Below are positions 11,014 through 23,870 of a stretch of 64,000 nucleotides of DNA, in pieces (positions within the stretch are counted from its first letter, which is position 1; the number at the start of each line of letters is the position of its first letter). The notes beneath the pieces are model-generated. The model saw only the letters and a list, made by a program, of their open reading frames with translations. It had not been told where the DNA came from and ran no database searches. The position numbers and the translations under genes are program-made. This DNA comes from Spongilla lacustris (taxonomy: Eukaryota; Porifera; Demospongiae; Spongillida; Spongillidae): the NCBI GenBank assembly GCA_949361645.1, contig OX442416.1, forward strand, positions 17,178,993 through 17,242,992, read 5' to 3'.

Positions 11014-11370
11014 GCGATCGCGATCAATGAAGTGGATTCCTAATACAGTTGGTAGCTCAAACAACCATCATGCATTCGATTGCGGTGATAATCGACGACC
11101 CCGAACTACTGGAGTTAGCCATATGGAGAAATGGCCCATACATACACAGCAATTCAGGGCATTGATTGCGGGCCCGAGAGAGCACGTAATATCGACCGGA
11201 AGAGCATGCTTCCGAGTTACGCGAGTCATTTACATCCGAAACCGCGAGTGGACCGATTTCATACGAATGATTTCACGGTCCCGGAAGCTAATTTGTACGC
11301 GCACGGATTAATTATCGCACGCGTACGTGCAATTTTGAACGAAACCGGGCAAACACCGGTACTTGTACGT
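11014..11370 (+). CDS. candidate internal exon, unrecognised
   Basis: A strong acceptor (pyrimidine run then TCTCTGAACAG) ends at 11013, and a good donor (GTACGTAAGA) lies near 11370. Between them the frame beginning PYGEMAHTYTAIQG is open only from about 11115, ending ILNETGQTPVLV. A second frame is open through the first part, so the true reading is uncertain. The segment is CpG-rich compared with its AT-rich flanks. Confidence 0.25.
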
Positions 11371-11568
11371 AAGAATTATTATTGGCAATTGGAAGATACG
11401 TGGTTAATGTTATGTCAACTAATTCCTTGTAGTGAAATGTGTTGCAGGTTATTAAAAATATATAATTAGCTTCACACAGTACAAAATAACATAAGCACAA
11501 AGTTGATTGAGAACTGTATATAAAAAAGAAAGCATGAATTGGGCAACAATTTTGCCAGATGACCTTAC

Positions 11569-12245
11569 CTATCGGACAGTACACGCAAGGGGTAACATCT
11601 GATATCTAAGAATAATAAAAAATGAATATCACACTATTAAATCTAATTGTTTCACTTACCTTTCTTTGGTACCTCATTGTGCTATTGAATCGTCATAGCA
11701 AATGCATAACTGGTAGGGTTTACCTTGTGCTACTTTCGTTCTGAACTGCACACAAGTGGGATGGTCATGCATAAATGCGACAGGATGCTGAGAAGCAAAT
11801 TATACATGCCACGATCTGTGTTGAGACGAAGGGAAAGTATAAATACCAACTATAGCGATGCACTCTTACTTTTCGCGCTCTTGTTCAGCCGCGCACCAGG
11901 AATCCATTAATATACTGTTCCCGACGTTACGTCGAACCAGCGAAAAGGTAAACTCCCAGGAACCTACTGGACATCGTTACCAGGGCTTACCTTGTGATGT
12001 AGCGTAGTACTACCTCCAGTAACCAATTTTAAAACCCCGCCAGAATAAGCATCGAAGAACGACATTCCCTGCAAAAAAAAAAAAGCCTTCGATCAATTCA
12101 ATCCATAAGGCATAACGAGTGTAGCTAAAGGTGTAACTCACCTGGCATCACTATAGTAGTCACGAATTGAAGCTATAATATAATGTTCAGCTGTGGTCAA
12201 CAGATTCTGAAAATTTGAAGATATTCTATACGTCGCTGAATTCAT
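11569..12245 (-). CDS. candidate small gene of short exons, minus strand
   Basis: A series of short blocks has consensus splice sites on the minus strand. A first exon may run from ATG 12245 to 12142 (MNSATYRISSNF..., donor GTGAGT). Exon 12068-11991 follows T12-GCAG, reads GMSFFDAYSGGVLKLVTGG..., and ends at GTAAGC. Exon 11787-11724 follows TTCTCAG, continues in frame as HPVAFMHDHPTCVQFRTK, and ends at GTAAAC. Exon 11605-11569 follows TTATTCTTAG and ends at GTAAGG, with another GTAAGT donor at 11659. The second and third join in phase; the first and second do not. Family unknown. Confidence 0.4.
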
Positions 12246-13860
12246 ATTACCACCCCCTTTTCGTACGAACCGCCAAATAATATCTCAGTCACGTGAATTG
12301 GTCATTGGATAGTTTAATACATAATTCAATTAACTTTCAGCTAGCTCGATCTGTACATGTACATACAGTATGCGTACATGTAACAACTAAAAGTATAAGC
12401 CAATCAATTGTATTAGCGGTCACACTGTAACTGGAAAGGTCACACGACATCGAAAAGGTAGCATGCATTGCTTCACACCCTCCCTTCACCCGTAAAAGGC
12501 GTGATATATTGATCTCTCGTCCAAACAATGCAACGCCATGCCCATGGCCGTTGTGCAACATATGCATGATCATCATATCATGCATGATCATATTCGTGGA
12601 TATCCACTCTCTAAATTTGTTATTGTGCCACGCCCACCATTGTATATTATTAATCGATTGCATATTTATATACTACTAGTGCAATGCAAGAGAAAGTGAC
12701 TCCGGGAAATGTTTATGTATATATCTTACATTTGTTTCATTTGTTATAATGCCCGATACTGCATCCTTACATATGCATGCATATACACACATACATGTAT
12801 GTATATGGATGTGTTCCAATTAATAACGCTGTATTCTTAGCAGCACATGTACAGGACGCGTCAAATCAAAGCTAAGGGTTTTAAAATCCTCTGTAAAACC
12901 ACTGTGTAATTGAACATTAAAATTATAATCACTTCATTAATTGCCATCCTTTATATGTCGGCAAAGAGCATGATGTAGGTTGCTAAGTAGTCTTATTTGT
13001 TTCATTTACTGTAACGCATTATTAATTAGATATCGTTAGCATATGCATTTATGTACTTTTATACTGTATAATAGAGAACCCCTGCATGTGTATGAGTTAT
13101 ATACTAACGATATATACCTATACTGTAACTGTATTTAAAAAAGATTATAATTTCATCAGTTACTATTAAACAGTTTTTATTTTATTTCTATAAATAATGT
13201 ATGACTGATACTGATCAGTTTTAATTTGCTGGTGTGTCATTAATCACACCAAGATAGGATAGATATTAAAAATTGTATATATGTTGTAAGTATCCATTCC
13301 ATTGCAACATCACAAGGTACAATCCTCTCAGTTGCTACAATGTCAAAGCATTCCTTACAATATTTCTCACATGCATTTCATATTAGTTTACAAATCCATT
13401 AGCAAACATAAAAAGAGTTAAATGTATTAAATGTGCAATGCATCAAGCATTATTGTTCTATTTTTCATTATCAATATTTGAATGCATAATACAATACTTA
13501 ATGTACACATGATATGGGTACAATAGCCTATAGTTAAATCACACATACACACACATACATGTACTGTACACAAGTACACTTCTCTCCTGAACAGCACTTT
13601 TGGCATTGATTGATGACAATGAATGAGGTATTACAACTGATTCCTCCAATCTTATGTTGATTGAATGAAGCTCAGCACTTCAGAGGAGGTTGTGTGGCTA
13701 CCCTTCAGGTAGCAGTGATGCGATCCACACACACACACACACCCTGCTGTGGAGTGGGTCAGTACAGAACGTGATGGAATACGGAAGTATATATGTTTGT
13801 TAGCCTGGGGACCAGGCTATTGGGTCTGGTCAGCCTAGAGGTGTATAATTCCTTATGCAT
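12246..13860. other. AT-rich intergenic, no gene seen
   Basis: Low-GC sequence rich in ATGCAT/TACATG palindromes and small hairpins (for example 13801-13819, TAGCCTGG-GGA-CCAGGCTA). A short AC run lies at 13728-13742. No coding evidence. Confidence 0.6.
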
Positions 13861-13861
13861 G

Positions 13862-13924
13862 GTCTCATACCCAGATCTACTCCATACCCGCTGCTGTGGA
13901 GTGAAGTAGGTCTGGGTACGAGAC
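13862..13924. repeat. 63-bp inverted-repeat MITE
   Basis: The ends pair: GTCTCATACCCAGATCTACT against the inverse of AGTAGGTCTGGGTACGAGAC, with TGGAGT/ACTCCA inside. This is a compact near-palindromic element. Confidence 0.7.
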
Positions 13925-14408
13925 TAGTTTTTGCGGAGCTTATGCGGAGCTATATACCTTATGCAAAGGTGTATACATTAGTTGATGTATATACATAGTG
14001 CGGTAGATGGGAAAGGTATTTTGGTGTGTAGAGGCATATATACCCACGTTTGGAGCTATATACCACAATGCGGTACAGTAGTTGATTTAGCAAGTGTACA
14101 TAAGTGTGGTAGTACTTTTGGCACGATTCCCGCGCAATACCTGTGTGTGCTTCACTCACAGCGCTTCGGTGGGCTGAATACGTATCGTCGCAAATCCTGT
14201 ATTTCCTGTTGCTAGCGTATTACAGACGAAACGTGTGGTTTTGGTCATCCGTAAGTTCCGTAATGTAAATGATAGCGTTTAATCAACGTACGTGAGATAG
14301 CCGAACAATATACGTGTAATAAAATTCCATATAATCGGTACGAAAGTAATATCAGAAAGAATCTTTGCATTTGCAAATTTCGATGAATGGAAAACTACGC
14401 CAGCCTTC
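13925..14408. other. no gene seen
   Basis: Short ORFs exist on both strands, but without splice context or recognisable sequence. Confidence 0.5.
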
Positions 14409-14418
14409 CAGGGGCGGA

Positions 14419-14450
<32 letters not shown>

Positions 14451-15211
14451 GTCCAGGGGGTCCGGACCCCCCCTTTCCTATATGAAGAATGACGTAATGC
14501 TTAAGAATGACGTAATGCATACAGTAATCTATGCAGCGTTCTGCATGTTACCATCCTTTGCAGGCTTGCACATTGTTCTAGCCAAGCGGGATCTAGATCG
14601 ATCTAACTAAATCCTCCCCTATTAACGAAATTTAATTTTGCATGTGTGGTTAATTAGAATTTAATCGAGCGATCAATCGAATGGTGCGTGTGAGCAGGAA
14701 TTGAGGTAAGCGATCGAAAGACGTGAATGGGATGGATCTCAGATTCTTTTCCTAGGTTATTACCGTAGCTATAGAGCTAAACAAACTAAAAGTACTAATA
14801 CTGTAGTAAAACATACGCGAGTCGTTTATAGACCGACATGTAGCTGGTGCATGGCCACGTGCACGCTTCGGGCACAAATTCACAAAAGCTTTACGTCACG
14901 AAGTAGCAGTAGGAACCATAGCATTGTGAAAAATGAAGAGTTTTCTCGTCGCTATCCATGCAAGTGCAGGCTCTAGTAATCCGGATATCGCATGATGTTT
15001 GTATTGGATGTCACTATGAATTTCATGCTAAATAAACGCAAAAGCAAAAAAGCGGCTGGGGCTTCGCCCCAGACCCCACTGGGGGAGCTATCACCGCTCC
15101 CCCAGACCCCCTTGCTGTCACGGGAGGGGGCACGCCCCCTCCCGTACCCTCCCCCAGTTGTGAATTTATTTATTGGACCCCCCCTTTCCCAAAACCCTGG
15201 ATCCGCCCCTG
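14409..15211. mobile_element. non-autonomous TIR element, CAGGGGCGGAT ends (hAT-like)
   Basis: The left end CAGGGGCGGATTTAGGG and the inverted right end (CCCTGGATCCGCCCCTG, ending 15211) form TIRs. CCTTC flanks both sides (14404-14408 and 15212-15216) as a likely target duplication. Inside are a G-run, a GACCCCCCCTTTCC segment near both ends, and a GGGGCTTCGCCCC-rich block at 15059-15170 that recurs elsewhere in the window. There is no transposase, so it depended on one in trans. Confidence 0.75.
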
Positions 15212-15768
15212 CCTTCTGTCAACACTGCGCCGAATACATCTAAATGTCTACTTACTTTCACCACCGTACTAAACGGCACTTGAAGGTATGTCGTCATCTT
15301 ATAATTACGCACTCACGCACACTCTCTAAATTAGCACAGCTGAGCGTAAGCGTACCGGCTCGATGGTTGCAGTGAAAGTATAGCTAATCCCTAGGCACTC
15401 CACTCATGTACACATGTACAATCCTACGGCACTACACACATGTACACACACCCACAACCCACACATGAAAATTCCATGGCACTCCACAAATATCCACACC
15501 CACAATCCCTAGGCACTTCACCTCTACACAGCAGGGTGTTCATAAAGACAGCATATTAGGCAGTGCAACAAGGGGAAGATCTAGTTCACGATAAGAATAC
15601 TGAATAAGGTTGTTCAGAGGCCTCTACTAGACAACTAGTAATGGCACAAAAAACACACATGTACACAATCACAACCCACCCACAAATCCCTTGCATAGCC
15701 TTGAAAACAATTGAATTGCTGATATTTCAGGTCTATATGGAGTGACTACCCCCTGAGAATACTGGGTG
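15212..15768. other. no gene seen
   Basis: Repeated short phrases such as CCCTAGGCACTCCAC and ACACATGTACACAC suggest a weak degenerate repeat. Confidence 0.5.
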
Positions 15769-16200
15769 TTACCGTCACGTGATCCATACTCTACCACACA
15801 GAATCCACTTATATTGACCTATCTCAGGTACACTTCATATTTGATACACCAATTTGGACAGCTGTATGTGGTGTGACCGGAAGTGGGCGTTACCGTCACT
15901 TGAGCCATACTCTTCCACACAGAATCCACTTATATTGACCTATCTCAGATACACTTCATATTTGATACACCAATTTGGACAGGTGTATGTGGTATGACTA
16001 CCCCCTGGGGATGGCGTGACCGGAAGTGGGCGTTACCGTCACGTGATCCATACTCTACCACACAGAATCCACTTATATTGACCTATCTCAGGTACACTTC
16101 ATATTTGATACACCAATTTGGACAGATGTATGTGGTGTGACTACCCCCTGGGGATGGCGTGACCGGAAGTGGGCGTTACCGTCACGTGAGCAATACTCTT
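15769..16200. repeat. 120/144-bp tandem repeat with CACGTGA sites
   Basis: Copies begin with GTTACCGTCACGTGATCC-like sequence near 15769, 15889, 16031 and 16175. Each carries GAATCCACTTATATTGACC and TTGGACAG...TGTATGTGG. Later copies are 24 bp longer because they include CTACCCCCTGGGGATGG. Confidence 0.85.
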
Positions 16201-16968
16201 CCACACAGAAAGATGGTCATCATGGAGAGGGTGCGGGAGAGGGGTACCCGACCGTACCCCTCCCGCCCAGCCAGCTAGCGGAGTGCTGTAAGCTCCCCCA
16301 TTCTGAGCAAAAGGTAGGTTTCGCTTAGTTTATAATAAAAATAAAACAGTATTCATTGCCCCCCCCCCCCCTTTTTTTAAAAGTGGGGGGACAGTTGCCC
16401 TCCCTGCCCCCCCCCCCCCCCCCCTTTTCCTACGCCACTGCCTTCGTCTGCATATGCTTTACCCAATCAGAACGGTGATAGACCATATTGTAGGCCTATA
16501 TAAAGTCAACACGTATGTTACTCTGATTGTACACAATACGAACAAAAGCTTACATGTACATGTGCATTGCTTAACTCCTGAACCTTCTGCTTCTATAAAT
16601 TATATTTTCTATTAAGTGTGCTCTTTTTTCTTCTCTTGGTACTGGATTTCCCTTTTGTTCCTTTCTCAGCTCTTCAGTGTGATATTGCACCTTAAAACGC
16701 TTACACGTTCACCACCAGCACTGAAAATTATAACTGGCATGATTTATTTCAATATCAGGTTCTCATACTTCTGAATCCACCTGAACATCTCAGTTCATCA
16801 CACAAGACCCATTTAACTATAACAGTCCTTCTGAAGAAAATGGTTTGGTATAGTTGGCAAAACCAGATATCTAGTTATAATCAGGTAGAGGATGAGTGGA
16901 TTAATTGAGCCAAATTTTAGGGTTAGGTTTATACTGCTCTGGTGCTAATAGTCTGGTATAAAGGGGTA

Positions 16969-17223
16969 TCACTTGGGTACATGTCGTAGGAATGTTAGAG
17001 ACTGGAGATGGGCATGAGAAAAAAAAACGTTATAAAAAATCAACTGGTGTTTAATGGCACAACTAACCCAGCCAAGTGGATCTTGAGCCATATGCTGTCT
17101 TATTGTGCATATGCTAGCATGAGTATTCAAGGCCTTCCTGTCTAGATCTCTTGTCCAATGTCCAAACATTGTGAAATAATTGATCAAAGTAAATTCATAC
17201 ACTAATGCATGACACTTTGCCAA
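16969..17223 (-). pseudogene. pogo/Tc5-type transposase HTH fragment, left arm
   Basis: The minus frame reads KCHALVYEFTLINYF, then HWTRDLDRKALNTHAS and CTIRQHMAQDPLGW. It resembles the CENPB/Tc5 DNA-binding domain (a G-L-x3-K-x3-L-x-Y-E-F start, a W, and an R near the end). It is the diverged inverted twin of 21719-21952, and no downstream catalytic domain follows in this direction. Confidence 0.5.
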
Positions 17224-18349
17224 TGAGAGCCCATAAAATTGAATGCAAATGTTTTAACGTGATTCACAAAGTCATTCTCCATTTTGCAAATATAAACAGA
17301 ATTGCCTTTGTGATTGTTGCATAGCCAAACAAGCCTAGCTCACTATTTCTGTTACAAGAATCAATAATACCACTTGATCACAATTAAAGCGTATGGCCCC
17401 TTGGAAATGGCTGTTAACTCCACAACTAACTTTTGAAGTAAAGAGAAAAGTTGCATAAAATGGAAGCAAAGTACATGTATATAGTTTATTTTAAACATTA
17501 ATATATCTGCATACTTTTACTTTCTAACACCCAAGACTGAAATAGAAATATCCTTGATGAGAGCACAATCTGTAATAGAATTTCTCTCTGATCATCTTAT
17601 TTTTGAATGCTGTATTGTTGGTGGGTTTGTGTCCCACTTGCTGTGGAGATATATTGTAACTGGGGCAAAGAAGCTCACACCACCTTCTCTCGCCTCGCAT
17701 CCTGCATTGCCACCACTTCTTCCTGCCACCATAGTCAATTTTTGGCTGAAATATATGGCAGGCTAAACTTAACCCTCATCCGAGCCATTGCTCAGATGAG
17801 GGTGAAGTTTAACCCTCATCTGGGCCATTCTGGGTAGATGTTTACCCACCGAAGGCAAATTAGTATTTTATGTGAACATTAATCCAATACATGTTACATC
17901 TCATCACACGGGAAGACCATTCGTCACCAGTGATATTTAAATTGTCTCTCATGGTTTTAATGACTACAAAAACAAAATCCTTATGTAGGACAAAAGCTAG
18001 CCATTGCACATAATGTCAATATATGTTAGCATAATTCAAGTATGTTTCTTCTTAGAGCTAAAAAGGGGGGTGGCTCAACTAACCTAGTGGCTCAACTAAC
18101 CCACTCCTCCCCTACTTATAATAATTCTCAAAAGGGTTAGGAGGGTCAAGTGTATAATTAATAACTCAAAAGTGAAATGAATCTAAGTCCCCTCATTTAA
18201 TATTTTCAATTCTCTAGTAGTCCACCAAGAACACTGATTTCTATGCTTATATACGTATACCAACAAGATAAAGAGCTTTCAATAGATCACATGTACATTT
18301 AGATGCATATGCATTAAAATTTGGATCTAAAAAGGAGTGTAGAAATATC

Positions 18350-18460
18350 AAGATTAAGAGCTGGTGGACAAGATTATCTGCAATGAAAGTTGACACTGCT
18401 TATAATGCACCTTGGGTCCAATATAGTTCACCAGAAGTTGTGTACAATGTAGATGAAACC
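18350..18460 (+). pseudogene. pogo/Tc5-type transposase DDE fragment, left arm
   Basis: The plus frame ends SSPEVVYNVDET and then a stop. (I/V)-(Y/F)-N-(V/I)-D-E-T is the first catalytic-aspartate motif of pogo/Tc5-type DDE transposases. It points opposite to the HTH fragment of the same arm, so the ancestral gene was rearranged. An inverted copy lies at about 20830-20960. Confidence 0.5.
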
Positions 18461-19432
18461 TAATGGTTAGGCGAGTCAAGTGCTTGGTGAAATTGAGTAT
18501 TAGGAATATCCTAAATTGAATATTTCAGCCATGGATTCTGTGTACTGATACCAGTACTTTTCAATTTGGTAAATATACCATTATGATAATATTTAATGAA
18601 GCTCATAATTATATTTGTGGCCACCAATCCCATAATATACTTACGTACCACATAGTACATGCATGAATTATTATGTGCCACTGACTTTTTAAATGAATTA
18701 ATTTCCCTGATTTTACAATTGCTGTACAATCAATGCCATTAATGTCCTTTCACTTTTAACCCTGTGGGCTGCATGCAGTTGAAAAATTAATAATCAATGT
18801 GAAACCAAATGTTTGGGAGGAACAAAAGCAAACTGGTTTTGCACTGATGCAATCATATCAGCAAGCCTATCCAGACTGTAGTTTACAATGATTACCCCTA
18901 TGTGGAGTAGGACTGAAGGGACAATTAAGTATAATCAAATATACTGCAGCCTATTTAAAGGGATACAGTTTACAAAAGGGGGATAGATCAACATCTTTCA
19001 TATGAGACTTGCAGGTTACAATATTTGGCACATATGACATGCTCATGCAAGGTATTTCTAACAGGTACAACTGGACAAGTAAAAATGTGTAGTCGAAAAT
19101 CATCAAATGTACGTTTAGCACTGATCATAAACAGTTCACCTGCATCAACATCCAACAGCTTTCACATAATCACATTACAAGGTTTTGTATTGCTCTACAC
19201 ATTGTAACACAGGATTACTACAAAAATGATATAGTACACACAGTAAACTGGAATACGTCATCTCTAAAATAAATGATGTTCTTCTGCAGTGTTTTCTGGT
19301 GTTGCAGTAAAATAACCAGGACAATAGAAAATAAGTCCCAACTTAAAAGCATATAATTTAGTTGGTGCACATGCATGGGAAGTGTATTGGGTAGGGAAGT
19401 GTGTACATGGCTGGCTTAGTGATTAATATGGT

Positions 19433-19935
19433 ACACATACCTACACCCACACTACACTGCACATACATACACTACACATATATACACCCACACTACACAT
19501 ATCTACACCCACACTTCGCTACACATACATTACACTACACATACATAAGGCCTACACCCACACTACCCATATCTATACCCACACTACACATACCTACACC
19601 CACACTTCACTACACATACATTACACTACACATACATAGGGCCTACACCCACACTACCCATATCTATAACCACACTACACATACCTACACCCATACCACA
19701 CTACACTACACATATCTACACCACTCTACACCCACTCTACACTACACATACCTATGCCCACACTACAATACACATATCTATGCCCACACTACACTACACA
19801 TACCTACACCCACACTACACTACACCTACCTATGCCCACACTACACTACACATACCTACACCAACACTACACTACACATATCTATGCCCACACTACACTA
19901 CACTACACTACACTACATTCACACTTCTCTTCACA
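19433..19935. repeat. CACTACACATACCTACACC-type minisatellite
   Basis: Irregular tandem units of about 20-30 bp of CTACACATA(C/T)CTACACCCA form the centre of the giant inverted repeat. Short GTGTAGTGTGGG-type stretches at about 20110-20260 are its inverse counterpart. Confidence 0.85.
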
Positions 19936-21718
19936 TGTAGTGTACCTGATCAATTTAAGTATGCATATACTTCTAGATATATTGAATCCTCCTTATTTAC
20001 TTATATTAATTAAATTGAACTGCATGTAAATTCCCACAACATGCAATGCACCAACACCCACACAACCTAACACACTACACACCTAACTCTTGCACAACAC
20101 ACCTGTGTAATATAGTGTGGGTGCAAGTGTTTACCTATGTAAATGTATGTGTACATAGTGTGGCTGTAGTGTATGTGTACATGTGTGTAGTGGGAGTATA
20201 TGTGCCGTAGTGTGGTGTGGTTTTAGGTAAGTGTTTTAAGTGTGGGTGTAGATATTTGTGGAGTACTGAGGTTTAATCACTAACTGCATTTAGACATGCA
20301 ATGTGAGTATCAAACATATTTTCTAATGTCCTGGTGTACGCTGTGGTAGGTATCTATATACTAATATGAAGGATTACTGTGTTTTACTAGAAGGCCGGAA
20401 AACACTGCAGAAAATTAGCATTAGTAGATGGCCTTTCTGGGACTGTCAAATCTACACTGTATACTAAACCATTTTGAAGTAATCCTTATTGGTTAATGCC
20501 ATATTCTGTATAAGGTAATCATTGTTATTAACAACAGTCTTGCTGGTATCAGTGCATCAGTGCAAAGGAGTTCCCTTTTGTTCCTCCCAAGTTTGTAGAT
20601 CAATTGTAAATGTTTAAAAACTCAATTGAATAGTCATTGGAACATAATAACATAATAAGTACCTTGAGGGATTGGTGGCCACAAATATAAGTATGAGCCT
20701 TGTTAAGTATTATTACAATGGTATATTAAAGGATAACTTACCAAATTGAAAAGTACTCGATCATGGCTAAAATATTCCATTTTGGACATTCCTACTATTC
20801 AGTATATAATTACACTTAACCAAGCCCTAAATATCAGGTTTCGTCAACATTGTATGCAACTTCTGGTGAACTAACTATACTAGACCAAGGGTGCATTATA
20901 AATGCAATATGAACACAGTGCCATCTTTCATTGCAGATAATCTTGTCCACCAGCTCTTAATCTTGATATTTTTACACTCCCAAGATGGTGTTTTTCAGAT
21001 CCAAATATTAATGCATATGCATCTAAATGTACATGTGATCTATTGAAAGCTCTTTATCTTGTTGGTATATGTATATAAGCATAGACATCAGTGTTCTTGG
21101 TGGACTACTAGAGAATTGAAAATATTAAAAGAGGAGACTTAGATTCATTTCACTTTTGAGTTATTAATAATACATTATACACTTGACTCTCCTAACCCTT
21201 TTGAGAATTATTATAAGTAGGGGAGGAGTGGTTAGTTGAGCCACTAGGTTAGTTGAGCCACCCCTTTTTTTTAGCTCTATGAAGAAACATACTTGACATA
21301 TATTGACATTAAGTGCAGTGACTAGCTTATTGTTCTACATAAGGATTTTGTTTTAGTATTCATTACAATGCAATATTCAAAAATACAAAATTTAATCATC
21401 ACAGCGAAGATCAGAGTGAAATTCTATTTTTTATAAAGATTGTGCTCTCATCAAATGAAATTTCTGTTTCAGTCTTGGGTCTTTGAAAGTATGCAGATAT
21501 ATTAATTTTTAAAATAAACTATATACACGTACTTGCTTCCATTTTATGCAACTTTCCTCTTTACTTAAAAGTTAGTTGTGGGGTTAACAGCCATTTTCAA
21601 AGGGCCATACGCTTTAACTGTGATCAAGTGGTATTATTGATTCTTGTAACAGAAATAGTGAGCTAGGCTTGTTTGGCTCTGCAACAATCACAAAGGCAAT
21701 TCTGTTTATATTTGCAAA

Positions 21719-21952
21719 ATGGAGAATGACTTTGTGGATCATGTTAAAACATTTGCAGATCTATTTTATGGGCTCTCATTGGTAAAGTGTCATGCATTAG
21801 TGTATGAATTTACTTTGATCAATCATTACACAATGTTGGGACAATGGACAAGAGATCTAAACAGGAAGGCCTTGAATACTCATGCTAGCATATGCACATT
21901 AAGACAGCATATGGCTCAAGTCCCACTTGGCTGGGTTAGTTGTGCCATTTAA
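21719..21952 (+). pseudogene. pogo/Tc5-type transposase HTH fragment, right arm
   Basis: ENDFVDHVKTFADLFYGLSL, KCHALVYEFTLINHY and QWTRDLNRKALNTHAS, then CTLRQHMAQVPLGW, resemble the CENPB/Tc5 HTH of pogo-like transposases (E-x-x-F/L-V-D-H, F-G-L-T/S, a W, then L-R). The N-terminal part is better preserved than in the left arm. It ends after about 77 codons at an in-frame stop, with no catalytic part downstream. Confidence 0.55.
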
Positions 21953-22516
21953 CACCAGTTGATTTTTTATAATGTTTTTTTTTCCCATGCCCATCCCCAG
22001 TCTCTAACATTCCTACGACATGTACCCAAGTGATGCCCCTTTATACCAGACTATTAACACCAGAGCAGTATAAACCTAACCCTAAAATTTGGCTCAACTA
22101 ATCCACTCCTCCCCTACAGGATTATAACTAGATATCTGGTTTTGCCAACTATACCAAACCTTTCTCATCAGAAGGACTGTTATAGTTAAGGAAATAAATC
22201 ATGCCAGTCAGTGCTGGTGGCTAGCGTGTAAGCGTTATAAGGTGCAATGTCACACTGAAGTGCTGAGAAAGGAACAAAAGGGAAATCCAGTGCCAAGAGA
22301 AGAAAAAAGAGCACACTTTATAGGAAATATGATTTATAGAAGCAGAAGGTTCAGGAGTTAAGCAATGCGCATGTACATGTAAGCTTTTGTTCGTATTGTG
22401 TACAATCAGAGTAACATACGTGTTGACTTTATATAGGCCTACAATATGGTCTAGTTTTACTATCACCGTTCTGATTGGGTAAAGCATATGCAGACGAAGG
22501 CAGTGGCGTAGGAAAA

Positions 22517-22551
<35 letters not shown>

Positions 22552-22746
22552 GGAGGGCAACTGTCCCCCCACTTTTAAAAAAGGGGGGGGGGGGGGGGCA
22601 ATGAATACTGTTTTATTTTTATTATAAACTAAGCGAAACCTACCTTTTGCTCAGAATGGGGGAGCTTACAGCACTCCGCTAGCTGGCTGGGCGGGAGGGG
22701 TACGGTCGGGTACCCCTCTCCCGCACCCTCTCCATGATGACCATCT

Positions 22747-23870
22747 AAAGTTTGCCCCTCCCCCCCCCCCCCCCCCCCCACACACACACACTTTTAAAAT
22801 TGCCGCTGGAAGGGAGGGTTTTGGAAGTAAACAGGAAAGCAACATAATCGGGGATGTCGCGGCTACGGTAATAATGCTTAGAGCAAGGGAACCTATTAAG
22901 GAACAACCAACTTCCTTTGACTGATGCAGACAAACTATGCATGCTAGAGAGATAATTTAAACACTGTTGGATAGAGAATTTAACGTAGATTACAACTATG
23001 CTAACCATAGGAAATTTTTCATGAATCCTAGTACTGAAAACTCACTTTTCGGCAAACATACCTCAATGTATGGGAAAGGTACCAAATAAGGAACAACCAC
23101 ATCAAAGGGTTGTTATATAAACACTCAACCGCAATGGGGTTTGCTTTGGGGAGGGGGCGGATGCTACTTGCAAAAAAATGAAATGTCTATCCTCTGGTAG
23201 CTTAATTTTGGCCGATAAACGACAGGCCTGTCTCCAATATGTGGGGTAGATGCTCTTCCTGAACACATGGTTGGACCCATGATGCAATCATGGCATGATA
23301 AAATCACCATTGTAAGCTTTATTGAGGATGGTGTGGCACAAGAGGTGAAGAGGCGGGTTGATATCAAGGCTGCTGCAATGATGACAGAAGATCTGCAGTT
23401 ATGCCTGAAATTGTCAATTCAGTACCACTCCACTGATCTATGTGGCTGCATGTGCAGTACGTCCTGAGCAGGTGCAACATGCTGTCGTTTAGAATGGACC
23501 TCTCCTCAAAGTTCAGAAAGTACCACTGATAATTGCGATGGAAAAAGCTTAGATCCATAGGACAACGCTATCCCTACTACAAGTACTCAATTTAAGCATT
23601 TAAAAGGTTCAGCTCAGTGCATGACTTCAGCACAATGGATTGATGAATTTGAGGATACGAAGAGGGGAGAGATAGCTGAGAAAGAGCGGCGCAGAAAAAG
23701 AAAAGCAGCTCTAGTCTAGAAGAAAAGGCTGCATTAGAGCGCATGAAAGCTATAATGAAATCAGATTGTTGCAAAGGAGCACAATGCTGCAATCCTAAAT
23801 GCTAATTTTATTGTGCTCGGTATCAGCATTGAGCATCGTCACTATATCCTTTATATCCGGCAACTACTAG
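22747..23870 (+). other. poly-C tract and coding-like fragments
   Basis: A C-run followed by CA repeats lies at 22758-22790. Plus-strand pieces such as 23267-23467 (QSWHDKITIVSFIEDGVAQE) and 23622-23717 (TSAQWIDEFEDTKRGEIAEK, then ERRRKRKAALV) look like protein but are split by stops. The charged second piece resembles the tail of a transposase. I cannot assign a gene. Confidence 0.3.

Larger units (their letters stand above)
16211..22746. mobile_element. giant (about 6.5 kb) inverted repeat of transposon origin
   Basis: The first 3 kb is repeated, inverted, in the last 2.4 kb, with small indels and substitutions. Paired segments by eye: 16211-16330 with 22625-22746; 16441-16600 with 22350-22500; 17030-17240 with 21760-21975; 18040-18200 with 21130-21290; 18360-18460 with 20830-20960; 18510-18680 with 20640-20800; 18780-18850 with 20540-20610. 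The unpaired centre is a CACTACACATACC minisatellite. Each arm carries a helix-turn-helix fragment and a YNVDET fragment of a pogo/Tc5-type transposase. Inside each arm lies CAGTGGCGTAGGAAAAGGGG, a hAT-type end with poly-G (left arm, inverted, ending near 16441; right arm from 22501), so the structure is composite. Confidence 0.8.

Noticed and set aside
19401..20029. Thr/His/Tyr-rich ORFs
   Set aside because: They come from the CACTACACATACC minisatellite in the centre of the giant inverted repeat.
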